Assembly: GCA_013416795.1 (NCBI GenBank)
Contig: RQSC01000008.1
Coordinates: 279,582-343,581, forward strand
Direction of reading: 5' to 3'
DNA length: 64,000 nucleotides
DNA from: Prasinococcaceae sp. CCMP 1430
Lineage: Eukaryota; Prasinodermophyta; Palmophyllophyceae; Prasinococcales; Prasinococcaceae
The notes below the pieces were generated by a model. It searched no databases, was not told where the DNA came from, and saw only the letters and a list, made by a program, of their open reading frames with translations. Below are positions 62,950-64,000 of this stretch, in pieces; the first letter of the stretch is position 1; each line of letters opens with the position of its first letter. The translations under genes were made by a program, and so were the position numbers.

Positions 62950-64000
62950 AGGGCCGACGGGAAGGGGGGGCTGGCTGGCGAAGGTGAGGGCCTGCTCGCG
63001 AAGGAGTTCCCCGCGCTCGTGGGTGTTGGCGGCGGCGCGCCGGGCGGAGGGGGTGGCGTGCGGCACGGTGCGCGGCTGGCGACGGGCGATGCGCGCGGCA
63101 CAGTCGTGGTGTGGGACGTGGCGCGAGCGCTGCCACTGCTCGCCGTGCGACGGCCGGGCGCCGTCGTGGCGCTGGAGTGGTGCGCCGGAGCGGGCGAGAC
63201 GCGCGGCGAGTGGCTCCTCGTGTCGTGCCACGCGGCACCGGGCGACCGCGAGGTGCTGCACGCGTGGGACACGGGTGCGCTCGCCGCGCGCGCGGCAGGC
63301 GGTGCGGACAACAGCGTGGGCGATGCCGCTCCCGTCGCGAGCGAGGCGCTCGAGGCAGGCGTGCGAGTAGCGCAGCTCGAGCGTGACCCGTGGGACGCCT
63401 CGCGACTCGCCGCGGCGGGCCCCGGCGGCGCGGGGGTTGTCACCCGCCTCGACGCGCGCGCGGGGCGCTTCGCGGGCACGCAGACGCTGCGCGTGCGCGC
63501 TGCAGGCGACGGCCAGCAGCACCGCGCCTCCGAGCAGCAGCAGGCTGGCGGTGGCGGCGGCGGTCTGGGTGGCGCCGTTGCTGCCGCGCTTGGCGGAGGC
63601 GCACGGCGCGACGGTGGTGCCGGAGGCAGCGCCGGCGCCTACCACGTCCATACGCCGCGCGGCGGAGCTCTGCGGGGCTTGGCCCCCGCAGACGTGGCGT
63701 GTGCGTGGTCACGCGCGCGGCGCGGCGTGCTGCACCTGCTGCGCCCGCGCGAGCTGCTCTCATTCGACCTCGCGCGCGGCGAGCTCGCCGCGCCGCCCAC
63801 AGTGCTGCCGGCGGGCGCGCCGCCGCTCGCCGGATGCCTCGCCGCGCAGCCGCGCGCGATGCTGCTGCTGCACGCCGATGGCAGCGCCAGCGAGTGGACG
63901 TACCGAGGGGGGCGCGGCGCGGCGGCGCCGCAGCCGCCGGTAGGCGTCGCAGATTCACCGGGCGCTCGAGTGGCGCTGGTGCCGCGCGCCGCCGGCGCGG
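62950..64000 (+). CDS. WDR11-like WD40 protein, 3' partial
   Basis: An open frame (codons in register with 63085) runs off the window. It reads ...LATGDARGTVVVWDVARAL, then a WLLVSCHAAPGDREVLHAWD blade. After that comes a long stretch matching the layout of the WDR11 N-terminal propeller: a (L/V)x(L/V)WDTG blade, a F.RDPWDAS.L segment, then VLHLLRPRELLSFDLARGE and LLLHADGSASEWTYR. WDR11 acts in endosome-to-TGN vesicle tethering with FAM91A1. Low-complexity Gly/Ala insertions (about 63535-63640) interrupt the blades. The exon start is uncertain; the frame is open from about 62920 and no initiator ATG is visible in it. Identification rests on blade order and spacing, not on a unique motif. Confidence 0.5.

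Noticed and set aside
1-64000. tRNA, rRNA, riboswitch or viral integration signals
   Set aside because: No cloverleaf with conserved T-loop, no rRNA core sequences, no reverse transcriptase, integrase or capsid-like frames were recognised by reading. A tRNAscan-SE/Infernal run would be needed to exclude small RNA genes.

Overview
The window is nuclear DNA of a very GC-rich unicellular eukaryote, most likely a secondary-plastid alga. A haptophyte is my best guess, at modest confidence. The reasons are: spliceosomal introns of about 75-400 nt, mostly opening GTGCGT, GTGAGT or GTACGT; a cyanobacterial-type MiaB; a K+-dependent vacuolar H+-pyrophosphatase; a KEA antiporter; a carotenoid oxygenase; and plant-like HEN1 and rearranged (DRM/DNMT3-like) DNA methyltransferases. 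There are no operons, Shine-Dalgarno sites or CRISPR arrays, and I found no rRNA or tRNA gene. About two dozen genes are packed on both strands, many as divergent pairs with a few hundred bases between them.

Layout. 1-14.3 kb: the 3' four fifths of midasin (+). 14.5-16.4: a rhomboid protease (-). 17.1-18.9: a multi-pass membrane protein (+). 19.1-19.7: a DEK C-terminal-domain protein (-). 20.3-21.4: a secreted/type I membrane protein (+). 22-23.9: a carotenoid cleavage oxygenase (+). 25-26.2: a patatin-like lipase (+). 26.5-27.2: a membrane-anchored thioredoxin (-). 27.7-29.8: an unknown membrane protein (-) with a giant poly-C intron tract. 30.1-32.6: a KEA antiporter (-), divergent from an ABC-F ATPase (+, to 35.0). 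35.6-36.5: a RIN13-like Cys-rich protein (+) with an apparent frameshift. 37.3-39.0: HEN1 small-RNA methyltransferase (+). 39.3-40.7: a repeat-rich segment. 40.7-43.8: a chromodomain plus circularly permuted C5 DNA methyltransferase (-). 44.4-46.2: an F-box/SUKH/ApaG protein (+). 46.3-47.1: an unknown repeat protein (-). 47.3-47.8: glutaredoxin (+). 48.9-51.6: H+-PPase (+). 51.7-53.9: a type II membrane glycosyltransferase-like protein (-). 54.2-54.4: the first exon fragment of a PiT phosphate transporter (+), cut by an N. 54.4-56.8: a tail-anchored coiled-coil protein (+). 57.1-59.0: MiaB (-), N-terminus cut by another N. 59.3-61.1: a membrane-protein exon and the Hsp70 co-chaperone Hip (-). 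61.5-62.3: a GST (-). 62.9-64: the start of a WDR11-like protein (+).

Most reconstructed gene models come from joining open frames at GT-AG sites where the join restores a conserved motif. Examples are GG|PPC in the methyltransferase, GRVG|GGIYTK in the PPase, RIR|FATSHP in MiaB, EAQ|GPGVIG in ApaG and WLE|ELLPEDA in patatin. The most interesting region is 37-44 kb. There a small-RNA methyltransferase (HEN1) and a chromodomain-DNA methyltransferase of the DRM/DNMT3 arrangement face each other across a 1.6-kb segment of duplicated and inverted repeats. Two single N bases (54400 and 58987) look like collapsed scaffold gaps, and long ORFs crossing them are chimeric.
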